This document shows, one piece after another, positions 54,035 to 62,707 of a DNA stretch of 64,000 nt (within the stretch, counting starts at the first letter, position 1; every line of letters begins with the position of its first letter). Source of the DNA: Sphingomonas sp. G-3-2-10 (GTDB lineage Bacteria > Pseudomonadota > Alphaproteobacteria > Sphingomonadales > Sphingomonadaceae); the NCBI RefSeq assembly GCF_012927115.1, contig NZ_JABBFY010000001.1, forward strand, positions 2,976,001-3,040,000, written 5' to 3'. The notes below the pieces were generated by a model. That model had not been told where the DNA came from, ran no database searches, and was given only the letters and a program-made list of their open reading frames with translations. The translations under genes were made by a program, and so were the position numbers.

Positions 54035-54907
54035 ATGGATCTGATTACCCTCACCGGCGAACCCTGGGCGGACTATGGCCTGATCGACTCGGGGCATGGG
54101 CGAAAGCTCGAGCGCTACGGCAACTATCGCTTCATCCGCCCTGAGCCGCAGGCGATGTGGGCGCCGGCCAGCGACGATTGGGACGCGCATGGCGAGTTCC
54201 TCCCCGCCCCCGACGACGAGGGCGGCGGCCGCTGGCATTTCACCAAGCCGACGCCGCGCGAAGGCTGGCCGCTGACGTGGAACGAGGTGCGCTTCACCGC
54301 ACAGACCACGCCGTTCCGCCATCTCGGCTTCTTTCCCGACATGGCGCCGGTGTGGGACTGGATGCGCGGGCGGATCGACGGGATGGACACGCCCGAGTGC
54401 ATGAACCTGTTCGGCTATACCGGCGTCGGCACGCTCGCGCTGGCGGCGAAGGGCGCGCGGATGACCCATGTCGATGCGTCGAAGAAATCGGTCGCCGAGG
54501 GCAAGGCCAATGCCGAGCTTTCGGGCATGGCCGACAAGCCCGTCCGCTGGATGATCGACGATTGCGGCAAGTTCACTGCGCGCGAAGTGCGCCGGGGCAA
54601 GCGCTATGACGGGATCATCCTCGATCCGCCGAAATTCGGCCGTGGCCCGACCGGCGAGCGCTGGGTGCTGGAAACCGGCCTGCCGGGACTCATCGAAGAT
54701 TGCCGCGCACTGATCGACGCGGAGTCGCGCTTCCTGTTCCTGACCGTCTATGCGGTGCGCATGTCGGCGCTGGCGATCGGAGAACTGGTCCGCCAGCATT
54801 TCGGCGACTTGCCGGGCAAGGTGGAATGTGGCGAACTGGCGGTGCGCGAGGAATCGCGCGGGCTGATGCTGCCGACCGCGATCTTTGCGCGGTGGAGCCG
54901 GAATTGA
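54035..54907 (+). CDS. Class I SAM-dependent methyltransferase (RlmI/RlmK-like)
   Basis: A 290-residue protein from the ATG at 54035, with AAGGGG 5 bases upstream (a GTG at 54029 is less good). FFPDMAPVWDWMRG precedes the SAM site MNLFGYTGVGTLALAAKGA, VDASKKSVAEGKANAEL and the DPPKFGRGPTGERW motif, which resembles the catalytic loop of rRNA cytosine methyltransferases of the RlmI type. There is no PUA domain. A methyltransferase acting on RNA is likely; the exact target is unknown. It overlaps the next small ORF by one base. Confidence 0.85.
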   Translation: MDLITLTGEPWADYGLIDSGHGRKLERYGNYRFIRPEPQAMWAPASDDWDAHGEFLPAPDDEGGGRWHFTKPTPREGWPLTWNEVRFTAQTTPFRHLGFFPDMAPVWDWMRGRIDGMDTPECMNLFGYTGVGTLALAAKGARMTHVDASKKSVAEGKANAELSGMADKPVRWMIDDCGKFTAREVRRGKRYDGIILDPPKFGRGPTGERWVLETGLPGLIEDCRALIDAESRFLFLTVYAVRMSALAIGELVRQHFGDLPGKVECGELAVREESRGLMLPTAIFARWSRN

Positions 54908-55044
54908 TGACTGAAGACTTTTCGGGTTTTGTCGCCTGGGTCGAAGAGCGGTTCGGAACCGTCACAGGCTATATCGCAGCCATACTCGTCATCGTTCTCG
55001 TGCTGTCGGCCGTTCCGATCGCATACTGGTACTATCTCGGCTAA
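54907..55044 (+). CDS. Very small membrane protein ORF
   Basis: A 45-residue ORF, ATG at 54907 directly overlapping the methyltransferase stop (TGATG). A polar N-terminus (MTEDFSGFVAWVEERFG) is followed by one long helix (IAAILVIVLVLSAVPIAYWYYLG). The tight coupling supports translation. Its last four bases overlap the ccmB stop on the other strand. No family recognised. Confidence 0.5.
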   Translation: MTEDFSGFVAWVEERFGTVTGYIAAILVIVLVLSAVPIAYWYYLG

Positions 55045-55694
55045 CTCCGCCCCATCTTCATCGCCGCGCCCGCCACGAACGGGCATCCCGCAACCAGCAA
55101 CAGGCTGACCGCGCCGAGCAGCTTGAGCGCGCCCGGCTCGCCGTCGATCGATCCCGCGCCGAAGATCAGCAGCGGCACCGCGAAGGGCAGCATGACAAGG
55201 CCGGCCAGCGCCCCCGCGCTGCGCAGGCCCGCGACCAGTGCGGCGGTGATGACGCCGAGCGCAGCCAGCCCCGGCGTGCCGATCAGCAGGCCGAGTTCGA
55301 CCTGAACCAATGTCTGGCCCGGCAGGCGGAGCAGCCCCGCCGCGACTACGGTCGCTGCCAGCAATGCAGGCGCGAAGCCCAGCCAGTGGCCGACCATCTT
55401 CGCCGCCGCCACCGCCGCATCGGAAAGCCCGCGCACCACGAACTGATCGAGCACCCCGGTTTCGGCGTCGGGCGTGATCAGCCGCTCGACCGGAAGCAGC
55501 GCCGCCAGCAGCGCCGCCGCCCAGATCACCCCGCCGCCGATCCGCGCGAGCAACTTGCCGTCCGGCCCGACCGCGAAGGGAAACAGGATCGCGACCAGCA
55601 GGAAGAAGGCGACCGGCAGCACCAGCCCACCGCTGGTCCAGCTGCGGCGCAATTCGCGCACCACGATGGCAGTGAAGGCGTTCACTTCCCCCAC
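55041..55694 (-). CDS. ccmB: Haem exporter subunit CcmB
   Basis: This is the membrane part of the CcmAB ABC exporter of cytochrome c maturation system I. It has 217 residues and six helices from a GTG at 55694. LRRSWTSGGLVLPVAFFLLVAILFPFAVGP (N-terminal part, residues ~15-45), ITPDAETGVLDQFVV, GHWLGFAPALL and FAVPLLIFGAGSID are family features. ccmA lies upstream but 106 bases away, separated by a repeat pair; ccmC and ccmD are not in this window. Confidence 0.9.
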   Translation of the reverse strand: MGEVNAFTAIVVRELRRSWTSGGLVLPVAFFLLVAILFPFAVGPDGKLLARIGGGVIWAAALLAALLPVERLITPDAETGVLDQFVVRGLSDAAVAAAKMVGHWLGFAPALLAATVVAAGLLRLPGQTLVQVELGLLIGTPGLAALGVITAALVAGLRSAGALAGLVMLPFAVPLLIFGAGSIDGEPGALKLLGAVSLLLVAGCPFVAGAAMKMGRS

Positions 55695-55695
55695 T

Positions 55696-55785
55696 CCGTT
55701 CGTGCTGAGCTTGTCGAAGCACCGTTCTTTCTTCCTCCCGCCGGAGAGAAGGAGGGCTGCCCTTCGACAAGCTCAGGGCGAACGG
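55696..55785. repeat. REP-like inverted doublet splitting ccmA and ccmB
   Basis: Unit 55696-55721 (CCGTTCGTGCTGAGCTTGTC...) and unit 55760-55785, which on the other strand reads CCGTTCGCCCTGAGCTTGTC, are the same sequence in inverted orientation, about 38 bases apart. They share CTGAGCTTGTCGAAG and also the CTGA-CT-GT core with the doublet at 18131-18215. It occupies almost the whole gap between ccmA and ccmB. Confidence 0.8.
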
Positions 55786-55800
55786 TGGAACGGGCTGCGT

Positions 55801-56358
55801 TCACAGCGCCACCTCGACCGCGCCGGGCATCGCCACCGGCAGGTGCGTCGCGACCAGCACCGCGCCGCCGTTCGCGCGATGCGCTGCGATCAGCCCTTCG
55901 AGCATCGTCACCGACGCCAGATCGAGACCGTTGGCGGGTTCGTCAAGCAGCCAGAGCTTCGCGCCGCTCGCCACAATCCGCGCGATCCCCGCGCGGCGGC
56001 GCTGACCGGTCGAGAGGAAGCGCACCGGCACCTGCGCCAGATCGGACAGGCCGACCGCCGCCAGCGCGGCCGCGACGTCGCCGCCATCGATCCCGGCCCA
56101 GAAGGCGAGCGCCTTGTCCAGCGGCAGTTCGGGATCGAGCGCCGAGGCTTCGCCGAGCAGCGCCCGGTCGTCGCACACGACTTCGCCGACGACGGGATCG
56201 AGCAGCCCCGCCGCGATCCGGACGAGGCTGGACTTGCCGGTGCCATTGGGTCCGGTGACGAGGCAGCCGCCGCCCGCTTCGACCGCGAAGCTCAGCCCCT
56301 CGAACAACATTCGTCCGCCGCGCGCGCAGCTGACGTCGCGAAACGCCAGCAGGCTCAC
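55801..56358 (-). CDS. ccmA: Haem exporter ATPase CcmA
   Basis: This cytosolic ABC ATPase of the CcmABCD system has 185 residues, short but complete. VTGPNGTGKSSLVRI is Walker A, FLSTGQRRRAGIARI the signature, LWLLDEPANGLD Walker B and VLVATHL the switch His. The GPNGTGKSSL motif is typical of CcmA. It overlaps the upstream metallopeptidase gene (ATGA) and is followed by ccmB. Confidence 0.92.
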   Translation of the reverse strand: MSLLAFRDVSCARGGRMLFEGLSFAVEAGGGCLVTGPNGTGKSSLVRIAAGLLDPVVGEVVCDDRALLGEASALDPELPLDKALAFWAGIDGGDVAAALAAVGLSDLAQVPVRFLSTGQRRRAGIARIVASGAKLWLLDEPANGLDLASVTMLEGLIAAHRANGGAVLVATHLPVAMPGAVEVAL

Positions 56359-56747
56359 TCGACCATATCCTCGAGCGCATGGATGTCGTCGTCGCTCAAC
56401 CCGAAATGATGGCCGACCTCATGGACGACGATATGCCACACCAGCCGTTCGAGCATCTCGCCCCCGGTCGCCCATTCGTAGAGGATCGGCACGCGGTACA
56501 GGTGGATGCGATCGGGCAATGCGCCCGATTCGAACGAGGATTTTTCGCCGATCGGGCGGCCATGATAGAGGCCAGTCAGGTCAAGCGGATCCTCGATGCC
56601 GAGCGCGTCGAGCGTTTCGTCATCGGCGAATTCCTCGACGATCAGCACCACGTCGGCCAGATGGGACTGGAACGGTTCGGGGATCAGCGACATCGCTTCC
56701 CGCGCCATTCGTTCGATCGCTGCCGCGTCTGGGGCTTGCCCGCTCAT
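56355..56747 (-). CDS. Small zincin-type metallopeptidase (DUF1025 type)
   Basis: About 130 residues from the ATG at 56747 (56759 also possible). The conserved core is VVHEVGHHFGLSDDD, an HExxH motif with a third His, at the end of a short domain containing GLYHGRPIGEKS. This family (possible zinc metallopeptidase, PF06262) has no proven substrate. It lies upstream of ccmA with a 4-base overlap, an arrangement that ties it to cytochrome c maturation by position only. Confidence 0.82.
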   Translation of the reverse strand: MSGQAPDAAAIERMAREAMSLIPEPFQSHLADVVLIVEEFADDETLDALGIEDPLDLTGLYHGRPIGEKSSFESGALPDRIHLYRVPILYEWATGGEMLERLVWHIVVHEVGHHFGLSDDDIHALEDMVE

Positions 56748-56791
56748 GTCGCCGGGCATAGGCCGTGCGCTCTGCCAAGAGCAAGGAGGCG

Positions 56792-57082
56792 ATGATGGTG
56801 ACGCGGCTGACCGAAGGACTGCGCAGCGAATCGCTGGCGGCACTGCCCGAATGGACCCACGACGCCGAGCGCGATGCGATCACGCGCCGATTCGTCTTCA
56901 AGGACTTCAACGAAGCATTCGGCTTCATGACCCGCGTCGCGCTGCTGGCGGACAAGTCGGACCATCATCCCGAATGGTCGAACGTATGGAACCGGGTGGA
57001 TATCCTCCTCACCACCCACGACGCCGATGGCCTTTCGATCCGCGACATCCAGATGGCGCAGGCGATCGACGGGATGCTGTGA
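56792..57082 (+). CDS. phhB: 4a-hydroxytetrahydrobiopterin dehydratase
   Basis: This small enzyme (PCD/DCoH) recycles the pterin after aromatic hydroxylation. It has 96 residues from an ATG at 56792 with an excellent AAGGAGG site. [18 protein letters not shown] and [17 protein letters not shown] contain the two catalytic histidines (DHHPE), and TTHDADGLS the third. No phenylalanine hydroxylase lies beside it. Convergent with the SDR gene, 3 bases apart. Confidence 0.92.
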   Translation: MMVTRLTEGLRSESLAALPEWTHDAERDAITRRFVFKDFNEAFGFMTRVALLADKSDHHPEWSNVWNRVDILLTTHDADGLSIRDIQMAQAIDGML

Positions 57083-57085
57083 TCC

Positions 57086-57865
57086 TTACTTAAACGATTT
57101 GCCGGAGAGCTTGCGCAAGGTTCCCGGCATCCACCGCGCCATGAACCAAAGCCGGTGCGCGGTCTTGCCGACGCGGGTATGGACCGCCTTGCGGCTGGCG
57201 AGGATGCCGCGCACGGTCTTCACCACTTCGCTGACCGGGGTGATTTCCAGCCCCGCGCTACGCACCGATTCACGCACGTTGCGGTTCGAATCGGGCATGA
57301 CCTTGTTGAGCAACGGCGTCTCGATGAAGCTGGGCATCAGCGATCCGACATAGATCCCCTCGGGCGCCCATTCGGCATTCAGCGATTCGGCGAAGCCGCG
57401 CATCGCGAATTTGCCTGCGCTGTAGATCGACATGCCGGCATTGCCCGAAATGCCGGCGGCCGAGCTGGTGACGATCATCGCCGATCCCGGCGTGGCCTTG
57501 AGCAGCGCATGCGCCGCGCGGGCGCCATAGACCATGCCGTTGATATTGATCGAAAGCCCGCGCTCGATCTCGTCGTCGGTCATCACGTCGAGCGGCCCGC
57601 CCACCGCGATCCCGGCATTGTTGAAGAAGAAATCGAGCCGTCCGCCACTCTTTTCGGCGAAGGCCGCGAGCGCAGCGTCCCATGCCGCGCGGTCGCGTAC
57701 ATCCATCTGATAGGTTTCGGCGGTGGGCATCGCCGCCTTGGCCTCGGTCAGCGCCACTGCGTTGACGTCGGCAAGTCCGACCAGCCAGCCGTCTGCCGCC
57801 AGATCCTTCGCCACCGCCAGCCCGATACCCGACGCACCGCCGGTGATGAACGCCGCCTTGGCCAT
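57086..57865 (-). CDS. Short-chain dehydrogenase/reductase
   Basis: A 259-residue classical SDR from the ATG at 57865, with a GGGAGAGGGG upstream site. FITGGASGIGLAVAKDLA is the NAD(P) motif, NNAG follows, the catalytic Ser is in VTSSAAGISGN and YxxxK is YSAGKFA. The C-terminal extension (RLWFMARWMPGTLRKLSG) is long and basic, as in membrane-associated SDRs. Substrate unknown. Divergent from the ABC transporter. Confidence 0.88.
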   Translation of the reverse strand: MAKAAFITGGASGIGLAVAKDLAADGWLVGLADVNAVALTEAKAAMPTAETYQMDVRDRAAWDAALAAFAEKSGGRLDFFFNNAGIAVGGPLDVMTDDEIERGLSININGMVYGARAAHALLKATPGSAMIVTSSAAGISGNAGMSIYSAGKFAMRGFAESLNAEWAPEGIYVGSLMPSFIETPLLNKVMPDSNRNVRESVRSAGLEITPVSEVVKTVRGILASRKAVHTRVGKTAHRLWFMARWMPGTLRKLSGKSFK

Positions 57866-57917
57866 GCCCCTCTCCCCTTTTTGACCTTTGCCCCACCATC
57901 CCGCACAACCTTGCGAG

Positions 57918-58682
57918 ATGCCAGAGCAATCCCGCACCGTTACCTTCAAAAATGTCAGTAAGCGATATGCTGCTGCAACGGCGGTGGACGGCGTGTCGCT
58001 GGAGATCGCCGCGGGCAGCTTCGTCGCGCTGGTCGGCGCTTCGGGATCGGGCAAGTCGACCCTGCTCAAGACGGTCAACCGGCTGATCGAGCCAAGCGAA
58101 GGCGAAGTGCTGGTCGGCGGGGAGCTGGTCGCTGCGCAGCCCGCGCCGCTGCTGCGCCGACGGATCGGCTATGTCTTCCAGAATATCGGCCTGTTCCCGC
58201 ACATGACTGTGGGCGAGAACGTCGCGATCGGGCTGAAGCTGGCGGGCGAGAAGGATACGGCCGCACGGGTGGCCGAACTGCTGGCGCTGGTCGAGCTGCC
58301 GGCCGACTTCGCCGCGCGGATGCCCGACGCGCTGTCGGGCGGGCAGCGCCAGCGGGTCGGCGTGGCGCGGGCGCTGGCTACCGGTCCGGGGCTGATGCTG
58401 ATGGACGAGCCGTTCGGCGCGCTCGATCCGGTGACGCGCGATGGCCTGGGAAAGGCGATCCGCGCGCTGCACGAGCGGATGGCACTCACCACGATCCTCG
58501 TCACCCACGACATGGCCGAAGCGCTGCTGCTGGCCGATCGCGTGCTGGTGATGGCCGGCGGGCGGATCGTGGCGGATGCGACGCCGAAGGAACTACTCGC
58601 CGGTGAGGGTGGCGCCGAAGCACAGGCGCTGGTCGCGATCCCGCGCGAACAGGCGCACCGGCTGGCGGAGCTGGGCGCGTGA
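57918..58682 (+). CDS. Osmoprotectant-type ABC transporter ATPase (OpuA/ProV-like)
   Basis: A 254-residue ATPase from the ATG at 57918. ALVGASGSGKSTLLKTVNRLI (Walker A; the KTVNRLIEP is typical of the glycine betaine/choline group), Q-loop FQNIGLFPHMTVGENV, LSGGQRQRVGVARALA and MLMDEPFGALDPVTR are intact. No CBS domain is present. It overlaps the next gene by four bases (GTGA), so it works with that permease. Confidence 0.92.
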   Translation: MPEQSRTVTFKNVSKRYAAATAVDGVSLEIAAGSFVALVGASGSGKSTLLKTVNRLIEPSEGEVLVGGELVAAQPAPLLRRRIGYVFQNIGLFPHMTVGENVAIGLKLAGEKDTAARVAELLALVELPADFAARMPDALSGGQRQRVGVARALATGPGLMLMDEPFGALDPVTRDGLGKAIRALHERMALTTILVTHDMAEALLLADRVLVMAGGRIVADATPKELLAGEGGAEAQALVAIPREQAHRLAELGA

Positions 58683-60202
58683 GCGAAGCCTTCGCCCGGG
58701 TGCCCGAGCTGCTGGCGCAGCATCTGCTGCTGGCCTTCGCTGCGCTGCTGCTGGGCCTCGCGATCAGCCTGCCGCTGGCGATCCTCTCGGCGCGCAACAG
58801 GACAGTCGGGCGGATCGCGCTGGGGTTCGCAAGCCTCGTCCAGACCATCCCCAGCCTCGCACTGCTCGCGCTCTTCTATCCGATCCTGCTGTCGCTCTCG
58901 GCATTGGTCGGTGGCGGGATTCCCGCACTCGGCTTCTTGCCCTCGCTGCTGGCGCTGATGCTCTACGCGCTGCTGCCGATTCTGCGGAACGGGGTCACCG
59001 GCCTCGCCACGCTCGACCCTGCGGTGCTGGAAGCTGCCGATGGGATGGGCATGACGCGGTGGCAGAAGCTGTGGCTGGTCGAAGCGCCCCTGGTCCTTCC
59101 CGTGCTGATGGCCGGTATCCGCACCGCCGCCGTCTGGACGATCGGCGCGGCGACCCTTTCCACCACGGTTGGCCAGCCGAGCCTTGGCGACATGATCTTC
59201 GCGGGCCTCCAGACGCAGAACTGGACGCTGGTGCTGGCGGGCTGCATCGCCGCCGCGGGCCTCGCGCTCACCGTCGACGCGCTGCTGGGGCTTGCCGAAC
59301 ATGGCATCGCCAATCGCAAGCGCCGCCTCGTCTGGGGGAGTCTGGGCGCGCTGCTGGTCGCCACGCTGATCGCGCTGGCCCCCGCCATGCCCAGCGGCAA
59401 GGGCACGATCGTCATCGGCGCCAAGGGCTTCTCCGAGCAATATATCCTCGCCCGGCTGATCGGCAGCCGCCTCGAGGCCGCAGGCTATACCGTCGAATAT
59501 CGCGAGGGGCTCGGCTCGGCGGTGGCGTTCAATGCCGCAGCGGGCAACGGCATCGACGTCTATGTCGACTATTCGGGCACGGTCTGGACCAACCAGATGC
59601 ACCGCACCGATGTGCCCAGCCGCGAAGCGATCGTCGCCCAGAGCGGCAAATGGATGCGCGACAAGCATGGGCTGTACTCGATGGGCTCGCTCGGCTTCGA
59701 AAACGCCTATGCCTTTGCGATGCGCGGCGACGATGCCCGCAAGCGCGGCATCACCTCGCTGAGCGACCTCGCGGCGCAGGCGCCGGGGCTCAACCTCGCC
59801 ACCGACATCGAATTCCTCGAACGCCCCGAATGGCGATCGGTGCGCGACGCCTATGGGCTGAAGTTCAAGTCCGCCCACCCCTATCAGCCGACCTTCATGT
59901 ACAAGGCGCTCGACAGCGGCGAAGCCGATGTGATCCCCGCCTTCTCCTCCGATGGCCGGATCGCTGCGTCCGGACTCGCGATCCTGTCCGATCCCAAGGG
60001 CGCGATCCCCGGCTATGACGCGATCCTCGTCCTGGCGCCGAAGCGCGCGAACGACGCCCGGTTTCAGGCCGCGCTGCGCCCGCTGATCGGCGCGATCCGA
60101 GTCGAAGATATGCGGCAGGCGAACTATATGGTCGATCGCGACACCGGCAAGCAAAGCCCCGATGCTGCCGCCGCATGGCTGGCAGCGCGGCTCCGCCGCT
60201 AG
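58679..60202 (+). CDS. Fused permease and substrate-binding protein of an osmoprotectant ABC transporter
   Basis: A 507-residue fusion from a GTG at 58679. Residues ~1-220 are a MetI-like permease (five to six helices; EAADGMGMTRWQKLWLVEAPL is the EAA loop). A further helix at ~225 leads to a periplasmic OpuAC/ProX-like binding domain starting IVIGAKGFSEQYILARLIG, with NAAAGNGIDVYVDYSGTVWT and the aromatic ligand-box residues. This order (permease-binding protein) is known in OpuF/choline type systems. The substrate may be glycine betaine, choline or a relative; no osmotic promoter is seen. Confidence 0.9.
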   Translation: MSEAFARVPELLAQHLLLAFAALLLGLAISLPLAILSARNRTVGRIALGFASLVQTIPSLALLALFYPILLSLSALVGGGIPALGFLPSLLALMLYALLPILRNGVTGLATLDPAVLEAADGMGMTRWQKLWLVEAPLVLPVLMAGIRTAAVWTIGAATLSTTVGQPSLGDMIFAGLQTQNWTLVLAGCIAAAGLALTVDALLGLAEHGIANRKRRLVWGSLGALLVATLIALAPAMPSGKGTIVIGAKGFSEQYILARLIGSRLEAAGYTVEYREGLGSAVAFNAAAGNGIDVYVDYSGTVWTNQMHRTDVPSREAIVAQSGKWMRDKHGLYSMGSLGFENAYAFAMRGDDARKRGITSLSDLAAQAPGLNLATDIEFLERPEWRSVRDAYGLKFKSAHPYQPTFMYKALDSGEADVIPAFSSDGRIAASGLAILSDPKGAIPGYDAILVLAPKRANDARFQAALRPLIGAIRVEDMRQANYMVDRDTGKQSPDAAAAWLAARLRR

Positions 60203-60226
60203 ATTTCCTCGTTCAACGCGCTATCC

Positions 60227-60240
60227 TGTTAGCGATAACG
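60227..60240. promoter_or_regulatory. Candidate LacI-family operator before the GH3 gene
   Basis: TGTTAGCGATAACG is a near-perfect inverted repeat (TGTTA-N4-TAACg) resembling operators of LacI-type sugar regulators. It lies 19 bases upstream of the gene start, where a bound repressor would block transcription. By pattern only; no LacI gene is in the window. Confidence 0.45.
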
Positions 60241-60259
60241 AATTCCCTGGGAGAGAATG

Positions 60260-62707
60260 ATGCGGAAGCTCTTGCTGGCCACCACGATTTTTTGCGCCGC
60301 GCCGGCGATCGCGCAGCATGCACCGACAGCGCTGTCTGGCCCCACCACCGCCGACCCGGAGAAATGGCCCGCCGCCGCCAGCCAGGGACTTCTCGATCCC
60401 GCGACCGAAAAGATGATCGACGGCCTGATCGCGCGGATGAGCGTGGAGGAGAAGGTCGGCCAGATGATTCAGGCCGATATCGCCAGCATCAAGCCCGAGG
60501 ATTTGCGCACCTATCCGCTCGGCTCGATCCTGGCGGGCGGCAACTCGCCGCCGCTTTCGGGCAACGATCGCTCACCCGCGAAGGACTGGGTGGAAACCAC
60601 CCGCGCCTTCCGCGCGGTGGCGATGGAAGCGCGTCCCGGCCGGGTCACCATCCCGCTGATCTTCGGAGTCGATGCGGTCCACGGCAACAACAACGTGATC
60701 GGCGCGACGATCTTCCCGCACAATATCGGTCTCGGCGCCGCCAATGACCCCGACCTGATCCGCCGCATCGGCCATGTCACTGCGATCGAGACCGCCGCCG
60801 CCGGCCCCGACTGGGCATTCGGCCCGACTCTCGCCGTGCCGCAGAACGATCGCTGGGGCCGCGCCTATGAAGGCTATTCGGAAGATCCCGCGCTCGTCGC
60901 CAGCTATTCGGGTGCGATGATCGAGGGGCTGCAGGGCAAGCCCGGTCAGGGCCGCATCCAGCAGGGCCATGTCGCGGCATCGGCCAAGCATTTCCTCGGC
61001 GATGGCGGCACCACCGACGGCATCGACCAGGGCGATACCCAGGTCGACGAAGTCACGCTGATCCGCATCCACGCCGCCGGCTATCCGGGCGCGATCAATG
61101 CCGGTGCGATGACGATCATGGCGTCGTTCAACAGCTGGAACGGCGTGAAGATGCACGGCAACAAGTCGCTGCTCACCGATGTGCTGAAAGGCCGGATGGG
61201 CTTTCAGGGCTTCGTCGTCGGCGACTGGAACGGCCATGCCCAGATCCCCGGCTGCACCGCGACCGATTGCCCGCAGACCTTCAACGCCGGTCTCGACATG
61301 GCGATGGCGCCGGACAGCTGGAAGGGCCTGTTCGAAAGCACGGTCCGCCACGTCCGCGACGGCACGATCCCGATGTCGCGCGTCGACGACGCGGTGCGCC
61401 GCATCCTGCGCGTGAAGGCACGGCTGGGCCTGTTCGATCCGGCGCGCCCGGTCGAGGGCACCGACGCGCTCGGCAAGCCCGAACATCGCGCCGTGGCGCG
61501 CGAAGCGGTCAGCAAGTCGATCGTGCTGCTCAAGAATGAAGGCGTGCTGCCGCTCAAATCCACCGCCAACATCCTCGTCACCGGCCCCGGCGCGGATTCG
61601 ATCGGGATGCAGAGCGGCGGCTGGACGCTGAGCTGGCAGGGTGACGGCAACGGCAACGAACTGTTCCCCAATGGCCAGTCCATCTATGCCGGCATCGCCG
61701 AAGCGGTGAAGAAGGATGGGGGCGCCGCGACGCTTTCCGCCGATGGCAGCTTCGCGAAAAAGCCGGATGTCGCGATCGTGGTGTTCGGCGAACAGCCCTA
61801 TGCCGAAATGCGCGGCGACGTGCGCACGCTGGAATTCCAGCCGGGCGACAAACAGGCGCTGGCGACCCTCACCAAACTCCGCGCGCAGGGCATCCCGACC
61901 GTCGCGGTATTCCTCTCAGGCCGTCCGATGTGGGTGAATCCCGAGCTCAACGCTTCCGACGCGTTCGTCGCGGCATGGCTGCCGGGCACCGAAGGCGGCG
62001 GCATCGCCGACGTCATCATCGGCGACAAATCGGGCAAGCCGCGCACGGACTTCCGCGGACGCCTGTCGTTCAGCTGGCCCAAGACCGCCGGCCAGTTCCT
62101 GCTGAACAAGGGCGATGCGAATTACGATCCGCTGTTCGCCTTCGGCTATGGCCTGTCCTACGCCAAGCCGGGCAAGGTCGCGAAGCTGAACGAAGATGCC
62201 GGGGTCGATGCGAGCCTGGCCAACACCACGATTTACTTCGCGCGCGGGCAGGTGCCCGCGCCGTTCTCGTTCGCGACCGACAGCCGCGTCACTCGTGCGG
62301 TGGCCGAAGGTCCGGCGCAGCAGGAAGGCGGGGTCAGGCTGACCTGGCCCGCCGGCCCCGCGACGATCCGGATCGGCGGCGGCGATCTGGACCTCACGCG
62401 CGAAGCCAATGCCGATCTGTCGATCCAGATCAGCTACCGCGTCGATACCGCGCCCACCGGCCCGGTGCGGCTGCTGATGGAGGGCGGCGCGAACACCGGA
62501 TCGATCGACGCGACCAGCCTGTTCGCCAAGCCTGACGGATGGCAGACCGCCAAGGTCTTCCTGAAATGCTACACCACCAACGGCGTCGATCTGACCAAGG
62601 TCACCGCGCCGTTCGTGCTGCAGGCCAGCGGGCCGTTCAGCGTCACCATCGCCGATGTACGGATCGTGTCCGATCCCAATAATTCGGTGTGCCCGGGAGC
62701 GAAGTGA
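60260..62707 (+). CDS. Exported family 3 beta-glucosidase
   Basis: This enzyme cleaves beta-1,3/1,4-linked glucose from the non-reducing end, in the periplasm or at the surface. It has about 815 residues from the ATG at 60260 (an ATG at 60257 also fits). Signal peptide MRKLLLATTIFCAAPAIA. The GH3 N-terminal barrel has AKHFLGDGG and the nucleophile Asp322 in GFVVGDWNG. The second domain has KNEGVLPLKS, GTEGGGIADVIIGD and RLSFSWPK. A further ~150-residue C-terminal beta domain follows, with DSRVTRAVAEGP, as in ExoP-like exo-glucanases. It is coupled to galM by GTGA. Confidence 0.93.
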   Translation: MRKLLLATTIFCAAPAIAQHAPTALSGPTTADPEKWPAAASQGLLDPATEKMIDGLIARMSVEEKVGQMIQADIASIKPEDLRTYPLGSILAGGNSPPLSGNDRSPAKDWVETTRAFRAVAMEARPGRVTIPLIFGVDAVHGNNNVIGATIFPHNIGLGAANDPDLIRRIGHVTAIETAAAGPDWAFGPTLAVPQNDRWGRAYEGYSEDPALVASYSGAMIEGLQGKPGQGRIQQGHVAASAKHFLGDGGTTDGIDQGDTQVDEVTLIRIHAAGYPGAINAGAMTIMASFNSWNGVKMHGNKSLLTDVLKGRMGFQGFVVGDWNGHAQIPGCTATDCPQTFNAGLDMAMAPDSWKGLFESTVRHVRDGTIPMSRVDDAVRRILRVKARLGLFDPARPVEGTDALGKPEHRAVAREAVSKSIVLLKNEGVLPLKSTANILVTGPGADSIGMQSGGWTLSWQGDGNGNELFPNGQSIYAGIAEAVKKDGGAATLSADGSFAKKPDVAIVVFGEQPYAEMRGDVRTLEFQPGDKQALATLTKLRAQGIPTVAVFLSGRPMWVNPELNASDAFVAAWLPGTEGGGIADVIIGDKSGKPRTDFRGRLSFSWPKTAGQFLLNKGDANYDPLFAFGYGLSYAKPGKVAKLNEDAGVDASLANTTIYFARGQVPAPFSFATDSRVTRAVAEGPAQQEGGVRLTWPAGPATIRIGGGDLDLTREANADLSIQISYRVDTAPTGPVRLLMEGGANTGSIDATSLFAKPDGWQTAKVFLKCYTTNGVDLTKVTAPFVLQASGPFSVTIADVRIVSDPNNSVCPGAK

